DNA of 64,000 nucleotides, from assembly GCF_019430885.1 (NCBI RefSeq), contig NZ_JAHYBZ010000006.1, positions 310,001-374,000 on the forward strand, read 5' to 3'. The notes under the pieces are model-generated. The model saw only the letters and a program-made list of their open reading frames with translations. It ran no database searches and had not been told where the DNA came from. Position 1 is the first letter of the stretch, and each line of letters begins with the position of its first letter. Positions 8,450-18,288 of this stretch are shown here, piece after piece. The position numbers and the translations under genes are program-made. This DNA is from Roseomonas alba (lineage in GTDB: Bacteria; Pseudomonadota; Alphaproteobacteria; Acetobacterales; Acetobacteraceae).

Positions 8450-9457
8450 ATGTCGATCGAGATCCCCCCGCCCGGCGAGGCGCGCACCGTCATCCCGGGT
8501 CTGCGCTGGATGCGCTTCCCCCTGCCCTTCGCGCCGCACAACGTGAATGTCTGGCTGCTGGAGGATGGCGATGGCTGGCTCGTCATCGATGCCGGCATCA
8601 ATGACGACACGACGCGCGGGCACTGGCACACGGCCCTGACCGGCGAGGCCTTCGGCAACCGGCCGCTGACCGGGCTGCTGATCACCCATTTCCACCCCGA
8701 CCACGCCGGGCTGATGGGCTGGCTGGCGGAGAACCACGGCGTCACGCCGATGATGACGCGCATCGAATGGCTGCAGGCGCGCGCGGTCTGGTACGACACC
8801 GGCCCGGACATGCTCCAGCAGCAGGCCGAATTCGCCCGCATCGCGGGGGCGCCGGAGAGCTACAGCGCCTATCTGCTGCGACGCGGCGCACTCTATGCCA
8901 AGGCCGTCGCGCCCCTGCCGCGCGCCTTCCGGGCGATCGCCGATGGCGAGACGCTGCGCATCGGCGGGCGGCACTGGCGGGTCCTGACCGGCCAGGGGCA
9001 CGCGCCGGACATGGCATGCCTCTATTGCGCCGATGAGGGCGTGCTGATCGCCGCGGACCAGGTGCTGCCGCGCATCACCCCCTATGTCGGGCTGCATGCG
9101 GGGGAGCCGATGGGCGATCCGCTCGGGGCCTTCCTGGCCACGCTGCGGCGCTTCCACGCCCTGCCGGAGGACACGCTGGTCCTGCCCTCCCATGGCGAGC
9201 CCTTCTCGCCGCTGCATGTGCGGCTGGACGCCATCATGGACCACCATGACGAGCGCCTGGCGGCGCTGGAGGAGGCCTGCCGAGAGCCGTCCACGGCGCA
9301 TGCGCTGCTGCCCTCGCTGTTCCGCCGGCCATTGGACGATCGGAGCCTGGGCTTCGGGCTGGGGGAGACCCTCGCGCATCTGCGCCGGCTGGAGGAGCAT
9401 GGCAGGGTCGAGCGCCTGCCCGAGACGGATGGCGTGATCCGCTGGGGACGCAAGTAG
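8450..9457 (+). CDS. MBL-fold metallo-hydrolase
   Basis: 335 residues. The metal-binding motif THFHPDHAG is at 79-87 (His80, His82, Asp84, His85). Later ligands fit GQGHAPDMACL, AADQVL and LPSHGEPF. The C-terminal 80 residues after the MBL core are helical (HHDERLAALEEACR onward), resembling the winged-helix tail of LACTB2-like hydrolases. Such enzymes hydrolyse esters, thioesters or RNA; the substrate cannot be told from sequence. Adenosine deaminase-like and M20 peptidase genes follow on the same strand, 21 and 189 bp apart. Confidence 0.88.
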   Translation: MSIEIPPPGEARTVIPGLRWMRFPLPFAPHNVNVWLLEDGDGWLVIDAGINDDTTRGHWHTALTGEAFGNRPLTGLLITHFHPDHAGLMGWLAENHGVTPMMTRIEWLQARAVWYDTGPDMLQQQAEFARIAGAPESYSAYLLRRGALYAKAVAPLPRAFRAIADGETLRIGGRHWRVLTGQGHAPDMACLYCADEGVLIAADQVLPRITPYVGLHAGEPMGDPLGAFLATLRRFHALPEDTLVLPSHGEPFSPLHVRLDAIMDHHDERLAALEEACREPSTAHALLPSLFRRPLDDRSLGFGLGETLAHLRRLEEHGRVERLPETDGVIRWGRK

Positions 9458-9478
9458 CGGCCCGCCGAAGGATACGGG

Positions 9479-10528
9479 ATGGATCTGTCGGAATTCTGCC
9501 GCCGCCTGCCGAAGGTCGAGCTGCACGTGCATCTCCTCGGCGCGATCCGGCTGGCGACGCTGGCCGAGATGGCGGCGCGGCAGGGCGCCGGCTTCACGCC
9601 GGAGGAAGTCGAGGACCTGGCGCGCCGCGATGCGAAGCCCAAGGGCGTGCTGCACATCCTGCGCGCGCTGGAGCAGCGCATCATGCGCGGCGCGGAGGAC
9701 CTGCACCGCATCGCCTATGAATATCTGGAGGACGCGGCCTCCCAGGGCGTGCGCCATGCCGAGATCTTCTGGAATCCGACCGGCGCGGCGCGCGACACGG
9801 GCATTCCCTATGCCGCCGGGGCGGATGCGATCCTCGCGGCCTTCGACGATGCGAAACACGACCACGGCATCTCGGCCCTGCTGATCCCGTCCATCGACCG
9901 CGAGGGCACGCCCGAGGAAGCGGCCGAGATGGTGGAGTGGATGATCACGCATCGCCGCGACCGCATCATCGGCCTCGGCATCGACTACCGCGAGAATGAC
10001 GGCCCGCCCGAGGCCTTCTGGAAGGCGTATCGCACGGCGAAGCGCGCCGGCTTCCGCTTGACCGCCCACGCCGGCGAGTTCGGCTGCCATTGGCGCAACA
10101 TCGAGACGGCGATCGACCTGCTGGAGGTCGAGCGCATCGACCATGGCTATACCGTGCTCGACAATCCGGCACTTGCGCATCGCTGCGCCGAGCGCGGCAT
10201 CGTCTTCACCGTAGTGCCGACCAACTCCTACTACCTGCGCACCTTGCCAGCGGATCGCTGGGCGCTGGACCACCCGATCCGCCGCATGCCGGAAGCCGGG
10301 CTTCTGATCCACCCCAACACCGACGACCCGCCGCTGCACCGCGTGGACCCCGAACGGTGCTGGCGCATGATGGTGGAGGATTTCGGCTTCGACCTCGACG
10401 ATCTCCGCCGCTTCATGCTGAACGGCATCGTGGGCGCCTTCCTGCCGGAGGAGGACAAGCGCGGCCTCGCCGCCACCTTCGTCGCGGAATACGACGTGCT
10501 TCGCGGGGAGATGCGAGGGGTAGGCTGA
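9479..10528 (+). CDS. Adenosine deaminase-family protein
   Basis: 349 residues with the amidohydrolase metal and catalytic motifs: HVH at 16-18, HAGE at 197-200 (zinc His197, catalytic Glu200), RIDHGY with His222 and NTDDP with Asp282/Asp283. It should deaminate an adenine-type purine. Two positions depart from classical adenosine deaminase. HVHLDG reads HVHLLG, so the Asp that contacts the ribose 5'-OH is Leu20; the usual LAGDE region reads GLGIDYREND. The substrate may therefore be 5'-modified adenosine or another aminopurine (inference). It starts 21 bp after the MBL gene, suggesting one transcript. Confidence 0.82.
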   Translation: MDLSEFCRRLPKVELHVHLLGAIRLATLAEMAARQGAGFTPEEVEDLARRDAKPKGVLHILRALEQRIMRGAEDLHRIAYEYLEDAASQGVRHAEIFWNPTGAARDTGIPYAAGADAILAAFDDAKHDHGISALLIPSIDREGTPEEAAEMVEWMITHRRDRIIGLGIDYRENDGPPEAFWKAYRTAKRAGFRLTAHAGEFGCHWRNIETAIDLLEVERIDHGYTVLDNPALAHRCAERGIVFTVVPTNSYYLRTLPADRWALDHPIRRMPEAGLLIHPNTDDPPLHRVDPERCWRMMVEDFGFDLDDLRRFMLNGIVGAFLPEEDKRGLAATFVAEYDVLRGEMRGVG

Positions 10529-10717
10529 CCGCGCAGAGAAATGGGCACCACTGCCGGGCCCGGCGGTCGATCAGATCCTCGCTTATGCGGCGGCGCCGCC
10601 GATCACTCTTGTGACAGCACAGACGGCGCGCTGAACCGAAGCGCCGGGGCGGCCCTTACGCGGTCTGCGATGTGTGCGTATGAGGGGCTCCACAGCCGCC
10701 CTGATGGACCCCGCCGC

Positions 10718-11938
10718 ATGAATGCCTCCGAGACCATCGCCGCCATCCGTGCCGATGCCCGCTTCGCCAAGGCGACCGAGACCCTCGCCGCTGAACACGG
10801 CCGCACCGTGCAGGACGTGATCACCCTGACGGAAATCCCCTCCCCGCCCTTCGGCGAGGAGCAGCGCGCGGCCGCCTATCTCGACATGCTGAAGGCCCAT
10901 GGGCTGGAAGACGTCGAGCAGGACGCGATCGGCAACGTCATGGGCATCCGCCGCGGCTACGGCAATGGCGAGATGCTGGTCGTCGCCGCCCATCTCGATA
11001 CCGTCTTCCCCGCCGGCACTGATGTGCGCGTGCGTCGCGACGGTACGAAGCTCTTCGCCCCCGGCGTTTCGGACGACACCTGGTCGCTGGCCGTGAATCT
11101 CGCCTTCCTGCGCGCGCTGGATGCGGCGGGCATCCGCACGCGACAGGACATCCTGTTCCTTGGCGATGTCGGCGAGGAAGGCCTCGGCGACCTGCGCGGC
11201 GTGCGGCATTTCTTCGAACATTCCCGCTACCGCCCGCGGGTGCGCCACTTCCTGACGGTGGACAGCCCGCAGGTGGAGCAGATCGTCTCGGGCGGCGTGG
11301 GGTCGCGGCGCTACCGCGTCACCTTCCGAGGCCCCGGCGGGCATTCCTATGCGGCCTTCGGGCTGGTGAACCCGATGTACGCGATGGCGGAAGCGGCGCG
11401 CGGCCTCGCCGCCGTCGAAGTGCCGCGCAATCCGCCGACCACCCATTGCGTGTCGGTCGTCTCGGGCGGCACCTCGATCAACGCCATCGCCAATGCGGTG
11501 ACGATCGAGGTCGATCTGCGCTCCGCCTCCGCGGCGGAACTCGAGAAGCTGGACAAGGCCTTCCTCGCGATCGTCGAGAAGGCCGTCGCGACCGAGAACA
11601 CGGCGCGCTCGACCCAGGCAGGCAGCATTGTCGCGGAGATCGCCCGCGTCGGCGACCGGCCCGCTGGCGAGACCCCGGCCGGCAGCCCGATCCGCGACAT
11701 TGCCGCCGCGGCGGTCACGGCCGAAGGCTACAGCCCTAGCTTCGAATTTTCCTCCACCGACGCGAATGTACCGATGAGCCTCGGCATCCCGGCGCTGAAG
11801 GTCGGCGCCGGCGGGCGCGGCGGGCGCGCGCATTCGCTGGAGGAATGGCTGGACGTCGAACCCACCGAATGCCTGCGCGGCATGCGCAGCACCCTGGCCG
11901 CGATCCTGGCGCTGGCGGGGATGGAAGGTGTCGGCTGA
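10718..11938 (+). CDS. M20-family metallopeptidase (peptidase T/dipeptidase-like)
   Basis: 406 residues from the ATG at 10718; upstream in-frame sequence is non-coding in character. Di-zinc ligands are visible: AAHLDTVFP (His92, Asp94), GVSDDT (bridging Asp119/Asp120), GEEGLGD (general-base Glu153 and Glu154) and the C-terminal GGRAHSLEEW histidine. The small dimerisation domain runs from GPGGHSYAAFGL to about STQAGSIVAEIA. A cytosolic aminopeptidase or amidohydrolase role is expected. It is convergent with the outer-membrane protein gene across the family A repeat. Confidence 0.88.
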   Translation: MNASETIAAIRADARFAKATETLAAEHGRTVQDVITLTEIPSPPFGEEQRAAAYLDMLKAHGLEDVEQDAIGNVMGIRRGYGNGEMLVVAAHLDTVFPAGTDVRVRRDGTKLFAPGVSDDTWSLAVNLAFLRALDAAGIRTRQDILFLGDVGEEGLGDLRGVRHFFEHSRYRPRVRHFLTVDSPQVEQIVSGGVGSRRYRVTFRGPGGHSYAAFGLVNPMYAMAEAARGLAAVEVPRNPPTTHCVSVVSGGTSINAIANAVTIEVDLRSASAAELEKLDKAFLAIVEKAVATENTARSTQAGSIVAEIARVGDRPAGETPAGSPIRDIAAAAVTAEGYSPSFEFSSTDANVPMSLGIPALKVGAGGRGGRAHSLEEWLDVEPTECLRGMRSTLAAILALAGMEGVG

Positions 11939-11992
11939 GGCCTGGAGGGCGCGAGTGCGGGACCGATGGCCCGTGTCCTTGCACTGTCGCCA

Positions 11993-12269
11993 TTGGAGGG
12001 GCGCCGCCCCTCCAAACCGCCCCTCCACCGGGATCCCATTGACCTTGCTTCGCAACGCCAATGGGTAAACCTGGTGCTTGGAGCACTTGGAACGCAATCT
12101 TCTGGTGCCAGGCACGTCAGCTGGAATGCCCCCCGCAAAGCGCGCATCGTGCGCAAGAGCGGGTCTCGGCACCATTCTGCCAGCAGCGCCGGGCGCCAAG
12201 TTGAGATTTGCAGAGGCCTTTCGGCCTTTGCTGGGGTGAGGTCCGGAGAGGGGCAAGGCCCCTCTCCGG
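11993..12269. repeat. Family A intergenic repeat, copy A1
   Basis: This fills most of the 380-bp gap between convergent genes. It opens with a 10-bp hairpin TTGGAGGGGC/GCCCCTCCAA (11993-12015). It contains a segment TGGAGCAC(T/C)(T/C)GGAACGCAAT shared with copy A4, then CGTGCGCAAGAGCGGGTCTC and CCGGGCGCCAAGTTGAG shared with A2 and A6, and a GCAGAGGCCTTTCGGCC hairpin half. It ends in a perfect 12-bp hairpin CCGGAGAGGGGC/GCCCCTCTCCGG (12243-12269). The two end hairpins are well placed to terminate both flanking genes. Confidence 0.75.
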
Positions 12270-12318
12270 CCTGTGCCGTGCGCCCTCTCCTGCGCCTCCG
12301 CGCCAGCGCCTTTCCGCC

Positions 12319-13161
12319 TCAGAAGGTAAAGTTCACCGCCAGATACGCCCCGCCCATCGACAGGGAATCCACCATCGCCTGGTTTCCCTGGTCGAAGGAC
12401 AGATAGCGGTAGCCCAGTTGCACCCCAGCCCAGCCGGTCTGGTAGCCGATGCCGCTGAACACCTGCCAGGTCAGCCGCGAATCCCCCGTGCCGAGGTCGA
12501 AGTAGTAGGGGACGAAGAAGCCCGAATCCCCGATCAGCACGCGGCCGCGCACGCCGACGACGCCGTTCCAGATATCGGTGCTTCCGCTCAGCCGCCCGCT
12601 GCGGCCCAGCACCACGTCCCGTCCGCCTGGTCCGGTGACATCCGCCGCCAGGCTGAAGTTCGTATGCGCGTCCATGTTCAGCAGCCGGAACCCTCCGACC
12701 ACGTCGAAATTGCCCCAGCCGCCGCGCGCCAGGGTGTAGCCCGCCGCCAGAGTCCAGACCGTGGCTTCGAGCGAGCTGTCCGCGTTCAGCGTCTGGGTGG
12801 AGCTGATCGGGTTTCCGGCCAGCGGCCCTGGATTCACGGCCCCGAAGCGCGTCGAGCTCGACCCGAGATCCACATAGATAATGTCGGTGACGACCGAGAT
12901 GCGGTCATAGCGCACCTCCGCCATCATCATCAGAGCGGCGTTCAGGTCGTCGAGATAGTTGCTCGATTCCGCCTTCACGGCGGCCGTGCCGCCGCGGTTG
13001 CCCGGCAGGCTGTAGTTCAGCCTCCCGTTGAAGGTCGGTGCCCAGCCGTAGAGGCCGATCTGGACGCTCCAGCCGGTTCGCTCATCCGCACCCTGGGCCT
13101 GCGCCGCCGGAATGGCGGCAAGGGTCAGGAGGGCGGCGAGGATGGGGCGATGCAGGCGCAT
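12319..13161 (-). CDS. Outer-membrane beta-barrel protein
   Basis: 280 residues from the ATG at 13161. The signal peptide MRLHRPILAALLTLAAIPAAQA ends in a clear AQA cleavage site. The rest alternates amphipathic beta strands (WSVQIGLYGWAPTFNGRLNY; GVQLGYRYLSFDQG) and ends in AYLAVNFTF, with the C-terminal Phe expected of BAM-assembled barrels. No specific porin family is recognised. Upstream lies repeat B1, which separates it from mtnA on the same strand. Confidence 0.8.
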   Translation of the reverse strand: MRLHRPILAALLTLAAIPAAQAQGADERTGWSVQIGLYGWAPTFNGRLNYSLPGNRGGTAAVKAESSNYLDDLNAALMMMAEVRYDRISVVTDIIYVDLGSSSTRFGAVNPGPLAGNPISSTQTLNADSSLEATVWTLAAGYTLARGGWGNFDVVGGFRLLNMDAHTNFSLAADVTGPGGRDVVLGRSGRLSGSTDIWNGVVGVRGRVLIGDSGFFVPYYFDLGTGDSRLTWQVFSGIGYQTGWAGVQLGYRYLSFDQGNQAMVDSLSMGGAYLAVNFTF

Positions 13162-13273
13162 GGTCAGTTCCGTCCCTGGCGATCGGGCCAACCAGAATCC
13201 GCTTCCGCATGGGCGTCCGCCAGAGAAAATCGATAGCCGTTTCCTGCACGCGGCAGCGTCAGCCCTCGGATCG

Positions 13274-13390
13274 CTTGGAAAGTCGGGCGCCGGGCTTTGC
13301 CGCCACCCGGCCACCCAACGACAGTAGGCGGAATGGGGCGCGCGGGCCGCTGCCGGACGCGGAAATGCGCCGCCTGGCGCATTTCCGGAC
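13274..13390. repeat. Family B palindromic repeat, copy B1, with mtnA terminator hairpin
   Basis: It contains GGCCACCCAACGACAGTAGG, then a GCGCGGGCCGCTGCCGG arm and a perfect 12-bp hairpin CGGAAATGCGCC/GGCGCATTTCCG at 13360-13387. The hairpin begins 9 nt after the mtnA stop codon on the minus strand. The same order and spacing recur in B4 (36.1 kb), and in the reverse orientation in B3 (32.4 kb). It also forms the upstream region of the outer-membrane protein gene. Confidence 0.72.
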
Positions 13391-13396
13391 AGGCTG

Positions 13397-14485
<1,089 letters not shown>

Positions 14486-14496
14486 GCTGCTTCCCC

Positions 14497-14635
14497 TGTG
14501 GGCCCGGCTGAAATCCTGTTCGGAAACGCCGCACCCACCACTCCGCCCCCATGGCCCGACGATGCCGAACGGGTGGCCGGGCTGGGGTGCGGGCGGGTAC
14601 CGGACGTGCCAAACGGTCTTTGACCCTCGGGACTT
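14497..14635. repeat. Family B-like repeat, copy B2 (diverged)
   Basis: Two GC-rich arms, GCCGCACCCACC and GGGGTGCGGGCGG, flank GGCCCGACGATGCCGAACGG. The outer right end CCAAACGGTCTTTGACC matches the CAAACGGTCTCTCAG end of copy B3. It lies between the acyltransferase stop and the mtnA start, both on the minus strand. It lacks the ATGCGCC hairpin of the other copies, so it is a degraded or partial member. Confidence 0.45.
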
Positions 14636-14761
14636 AGAGCAGTTCCCGCCAGGACGAAATCACCGGGGCATGAATCGTGCCCAAGACCGGGGCAACCCGG
14701 CCGCCCTGCGGGCCAGGGGCGTGTCTCTCGCCGTCGCATTGCTGGCAGGGCGCACTCCGGG

Positions 14762-15910
14762 CTACCCGGCCTGTCGGGCAGAGAGCTCCCTTGTTCGAAG
14801 GAAGGCGGCGCGCAGGCCGGCGTTCAGCGGTTCGGCGTAGAAGCGCGAGACAGCCCATGCTGCCAGGGCGGAAAGACCGACGAAAGCCGCGAACGCGGGT
14901 GCCTTGTCGCCATAGGCCAGGGTGCCGCGCGGCCAGATGCTGCGCATCAGGCCAAGCACGATGATATGGAAGAGATAGAGCTCGTAGCTGCGCTGGCCGA
15001 GCCAGCGGAGACCTGCCAGCGCGCGGTTGCGCTGCAGCAGCGCCGGCACCCGCTCACCATCGGCTCCCACCAGAAGAATGGCGGTGCCGGCGGCAACCAG
15101 GGTGAAGCCGAACACCTCGTGCCCGCGGATACCGGCAAGATAGGTTGCCCCCACCAGGATCGCCGCAGCGATGCGAACCACGCCGCCCACCATGCCCTTG
15201 AGGCTGATCTTCCGCGCGACCAGCGCGGCGCAGCAACCGAAAGCGATCGCGTCGAAGCAGGCTTGGTAGGCATACATGAAATATATCTCGTTATCGCTAT
15301 GATAATACCTGTAAACAGGCCCATATGCGATCGCTGCCACCCATATAATTACTATGATTCCAGTTCTTCTGATAGCAATACAAATAATCGGAAACACAAG
15401 ATAGAACATTTCTTCCACCGAAAGCGACCAATATACATTCATCGCATAGTTGAAATACCATGCATATTGCATCAATATATTGTGCCAGAAGGTCAGCACG
15501 GAGAGCACAGCAACCGGCATGCTGACCTCGGGCCACCCGGGTTTCGCTGCATTGACGAAGGCTGGTTGGCCGAGCGCCCCGAGGCCGGCGATCAAGACCA
15601 ACGCGAGCAACAGGCAAGGTACGATGCGGGCAAAGCGGAACGCGTAGAAGCCTGGGACATCCACCGTCGCAAGGCTGCCATATCGCCTGATCGTGGTCGA
15701 GGTGATCAGGAAGCCGGAAATCACGAAGAACATCGTGACCCCGTAATTGCCATTTCTCGCAACGGCACTGATGGCATCTGCCGGGAGCACGACGCCCAAC
15801 GGGCTTTCAATCAGCGAATATGAGAGATGAAAGTGCAGGATCAGCACGACGCTGATGGAAATGCCGCGCAGGACGTCGATGGTGAAGTTGCGCGATTGTC
15901 CCGCGACCAT
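14762..15910 (-). CDS. Acyltransferase 3 (OafA/YrhL) family membrane protein
   Basis: 382 residues with about ten hydrophobic segments. Family hallmarks are RNFTIDVLRGISISVVLILH (Arg/His of the acyl-transfer site) and FFVISGFLI, followed by FRFARIVPCLL and WSLSVEEMFYLVFP. Such proteins O-acylate polysaccharides, lipids or peptidoglycan at the inner membrane. The middle of the gene (about 15280-15480) is markedly AT-rich, with codons such as ATA and AAT that are rare in neighbouring genes, suggesting horizontal acquisition of at least part of it. The gene stands alone. Confidence 0.88.
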   Translation of the reverse strand: MVAGQSRNFTIDVLRGISISVVLILHFHLSYSLIESPLGVVLPADAISAVARNGNYGVTMFFVISGFLITSTTIRRYGSLATVDVPGFYAFRFARIVPCLLLALVLIAGLGALGQPAFVNAAKPGWPEVSMPVAVLSVLTFWHNILMQYAWYFNYAMNVYWSLSVEEMFYLVFPIICIAIRRTGIIVIIWVAAIAYGPVYRYYHSDNEIYFMYAYQACFDAIAFGCCAALVARKISLKGMVGGVVRIAAAILVGATYLAGIRGHEVFGFTLVAAGTAILLVGADGERVPALLQRNRALAGLRWLGQRSYELYLFHIIVLGLMRSIWPRGTLAYGDKAPAFAAFVGLSALAAWAVSRFYAEPLNAGLRAAFLRTRELSARQAG

Positions 15911-16107
15911 GGTGCTCCGTCCGACCGGCCGCGCGCAGCCAGTCGGCGGCGATCGAATCGGTCTTGCATGCTGAAGGGCTTGTCCCCGGTGATGGCGGCC
16001 AAAACGCGGCGCATCCCGAGACGGACGGAAACCTCGGGGGACCGGCCTGACTACGGTCGGCGTTGGGCCGCGCGGTAGCGCCCTTCGGCGCCCGTCCGGA
16101 ATCCAAG

Positions 16108-16578
16108 TCAGATCCGCTGATGCAGCGCGCAGACCAGGGTGAACAACCGCCGCGCCGTCTCGAAATCGACGTCCACGCGGCCCTTGAGACGCTGTCGGAG
16201 CAATTCTGCCCCCTCGTTGTGCAGGCCGCGCCGCCCCATGTCGATCGCCTGGACGCGGCTTTCCGGGCCGCTTTCGGCGACGGCGCGCTCATGCGCCTCG
16301 ACCACCAGGTGATAGTCCTTGATCAGCCGGCGAAACGGGCCGAGGGCCAGCGCCAGCACATGCAGCGGCCGGTTGTCGACATCGCGGATGTCGAGCACCA
16401 GCCGCCCCTCCCGCACCATCACGGCCAGCGCGTAAGGGCCCGGCGGCAGGTTCGGTGGATCGAAATGATTGGCCGAGAGCAGGTCGGCGATGGCCTGCCT
16501 GCGATCGGCCTCGGCGAAGGCGGAAGGTGCCGGCGGCTCCTCCGGCAGTTCCACGCGGATTAGGCGCTGTTCAGACAT
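16108..16578 (-). CDS. UPF0262 family protein
   Basis: 156 residues. It matches the conserved alphaproteobacterial UPF0262 pattern: DIRDVDNRPLHVLALALGPF, then IKDYHLVVEAH, VQAIDMGRRGLHNEGAELL and a final ARRLFTLVCALH. It is a small cytosolic protein of unknown function. The start overlaps the end of the DUF983 gene by 8 bp, and the DUF983-UPF0262 pairing is itself typical of this class of bacteria. Confidence 0.88.
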   Translation of the reverse strand: MSEQRLIRVELPEEPPAPSAFAEADRRQAIADLLSANHFDPPNLPPGPYALAVMVREGRLVLDIRDVDNRPLHVLALALGPFRRLIKDYHLVVEAHERAVAESGPESRVQAIDMGRRGLHNEGAELLRQRLKGRVDVDFETARRLFTLVCALHQRI

Positions 16579-17020
16579 CGCGCGGCGTCCGGCGTGGCGG
16601 CATCACGGCGGTCTGTTCGCCTTGCTCGGTCCCGGTCAGGCCGAGCCGCATCATCCAGGCCACCGTCATCCCCTTGATCGGGCGCAGCAGCAGCGCGCTC
16701 AGCCCGCCGAACAGCGCCGGCCAGATGGCCATGTGCACCCACATGGGCGGGTGCCAGGCGCGTTCGGCCATGAAGACGAAGGGCACCAGCACATGCCCGA
16801 CGATCAGGATGGTGAAATAAGGCGGCGCATCATCGGCCCGGATGCGGCCGAGTTCCGTGTGACAATGCGAGCATTCATCAACCAGCCGAAGGTAGCCCTG
16901 GAACAGCTTCCCCTGCCCACAGGCCGGGCAGAGCCCTTTCGCGCCGCGGAGGAAGGCCTCGCGGAGCGGCGGGGAAGCGATGACGGGTTCGGGCCGCGGC
17001 GGCTCCGTATCCCAGGGCAT
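16571..17020 (-). CDS. DUF983 family membrane protein
   Basis: 149 residues. A CxxC-x(n)-CxxC zinc-ribbon-like region (GLCPACGQGKLFQGYL, then DECSHCHTELG) precedes two to three membrane segments (FTILIVGHVLVPFVFMAERA; MAIWPALFGGLSALLLRPIK). This is the DUF983 layout, associated in alphaproteobacteria with cytochrome oxidase neighbourhoods and of unknown function. It is the first gene of a two-gene unit with UPF0262. Confidence 0.88.
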   Translation of the reverse strand: MPWDTEPPRPEPVIASPPLREAFLRGAKGLCPACGQGKLFQGYLRLVDECSHCHTELGRIRADDAPPYFTILIVGHVLVPFVFMAERAWHPPMWVHMAIWPALFGGLSALLLRPIKGMTVAWMMRLGLTGTEQGEQTAVMPPRRTPRDV

Positions 17021-17193
17021 TGGCGTTCCTTTCGGCGGGCGCTCGCGCGCCTCTCCTCGGTGGGCGCGGTGCGCCGGTCAGCGAATGCCACAAGGACATT
17101 CATTGTGCGTCGCAACATAAAGCACGCTTCGCGTCCCCGCTTCAAGCACGGCGCGGGCTTGAATGCATGGGGCAAGCGGCGCGAGGATGGGTC

Positions 17194-17874
17194 ATGACCG
17201 AACGCATCCTGGTGATCAACCCGAACTCCAGCCTGTCCTGCACCGACGGAATCGCCGGCGCGCTGGCCCATTTCGCTGCACCGGGGCTGCCGCACCTCGA
17301 TGTCGTGCGGTTGGAACAGGGTCCGCCCGCCATCGTCACCTGGCGGGACTGGTATTCCGTGGCCGAGCCGCTCTGCAGCATGGTCGAGTCCGAACCGGCC
17401 GATGCCTATGTCATCGCCTGCGTCTCCGATCCGGGCATCGAGGCGGTGCGCACGGCGACGGACAAGCCCGTCTTCGGCACCCTGCGCTGCGGCATCGCGG
17501 CGGCGATGATGCGCGGCGAGCGCTTCGGCATCGTCGGCTTCACCGAAAAGTCCCGGCCCCGCCAGCGCCGCGCCATGCAGGCGCTCGGCGTCGAGGACCG
17601 CCATGCGGGCACCGTGGCGCTGAACCTCGACATGGAGGTGCTGACGGATCCTGTGGCACCCCGCGCGCGCCTCGCCGAGGCCGCCCGCGAATTGGTCGCC
17701 ATGGGCGCGGAGGCCGTGGTGCTGGGCTGCGCCGGCATGGCCGGCCACCGCGCCTTCGCCGAGGATGCCTGCGGCGTCCCGGTGATCGAACCCTGCCAGG
17801 CGGCCGCGTCGCAGGCGCTGCTCGCCGTGCTGGCCGGGCGCGGCCGGCGCGAGCCGCAACGGGTCGCTGCCTAG
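17194..17874 (+). CDS. Aspartate/glutamate/hydantoin racemase-family protein
   Basis: 226 residues from the ATG at 17194. It begins MTERILVINPNSSLSCTDGI, as hydantoin racemases do. The two catalytic-cysteine regions are DAYVIACVSDPGIEAVR and AVVLGCAGMAGH, one Cys in each half of the pseudo-symmetric fold. It probably racemises or isomerises a small carboxylate such as a hydantoin, Asp/Glu or a maleate-like acid. It is transcribed divergently from DUF983 and convergently to a small lipoprotein gene only 2 bp away. Confidence 0.85.
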   Translation: MTERILVINPNSSLSCTDGIAGALAHFAAPGLPHLDVVRLEQGPPAIVTWRDWYSVAEPLCSMVESEPADAYVIACVSDPGIEAVRTATDKPVFGTLRCGIAAAMMRGERFGIVGFTEKSRPRQRRAMQALGVEDRHAGTVALNLDMEVLTDPVAPRARLAEAARELVAMGAEAVVLGCAGMAGHRAFAEDACGVPVIEPCQAAASQALLAVLAGRGRREPQRVAA

Positions 17875-17876
17875 CC

Positions 17877-18137
17877 TTACAGCCCGCGGAACGCCGGGGC
17901 GACCTGGTTGGGGATGACCGGCCCCTGCCCCGCCCCGCCGACATCGAAGGGGGCGTAGCGGGGTTCCTCCGGCGGCGGGGGCTCGGCGAGCTGCGACCGG
18001 TCGGGCCGCACGATCGTTCCCTGCTGCGGCCCGGCGGGGCTGGGCGTCGCGCTCACCGGGGTGGCGGCCGGTGGCGGCGCCCGTTCGGCGCAGGCAGCCA
18101 GCAGCGTCAGGGCGGCGATCAGACAGGTGGCGCGCAT
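17877..18137 (-). CDS. Small proline-rich lipoprotein
   Basis: 86 residues from the ATG at 18137. The signal peptide MRATCLIAALTLLAACAERA has a lipobox LAAC (Cys16). The mature part is short and rich in Pro/Ala/Glu with no domain. It resembles the small lipoprotein at 23173-23481 in type (LAAAAACAP, proline-rich tail). Predicted envelope protein of unknown function. Confidence 0.6.
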   Translation of the reverse strand: MRATCLIAALTLLAACAERAPPPAATPVSATPSPAGPQQGTIVRPDRSQLAEPPPPEEPRYAPFDVGGAGQGPVIPNQVAPAFRGL

Positions 18138-18216
18138 CGGCGATCCTTCGCGGTCGAAAGCGTCGCGCCAAGATACCCGGCGCACGCCTTGCCGGGCACC
18201 CACACGGAAAGGTGCC

Positions 18217-18246
18217 TTGTCTCGTTGCCGCAGCGCATCATATAAG
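18217..18246 (+). promoter_or_regulatory. Candidate sigma70-type promoter
   Basis: TTGTCT (18217-18222) and TATAAG (18241-18246) are separated by 18 nt in otherwise GC-rich DNA. It faces the ABC exporter gene, whose start is about 170 nt downstream. A mini-ORF and a stem-loop lie in between. Confidence 0.4.
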
Positions 18247-18288
18247 TCGGACTGTTCTTGCGTAACCCTTGAAGGAAAGGAGTGCCGG

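Noticed and set aside
8393..10339. Minus-strand open frame of 648 codons opposite the MBL and adenosine deaminase genes
   Set aside because: Antisense shadow; the plus-strand frames carry intact active-site motifs.
11939..12318. Possible small coding gene in the gap between the M20 peptidase and the outer-membrane protein
   Set aside because: Open frames here coincide with repeat A1, and the equivalent frames in other copies of the repeat are not conserved as protein.
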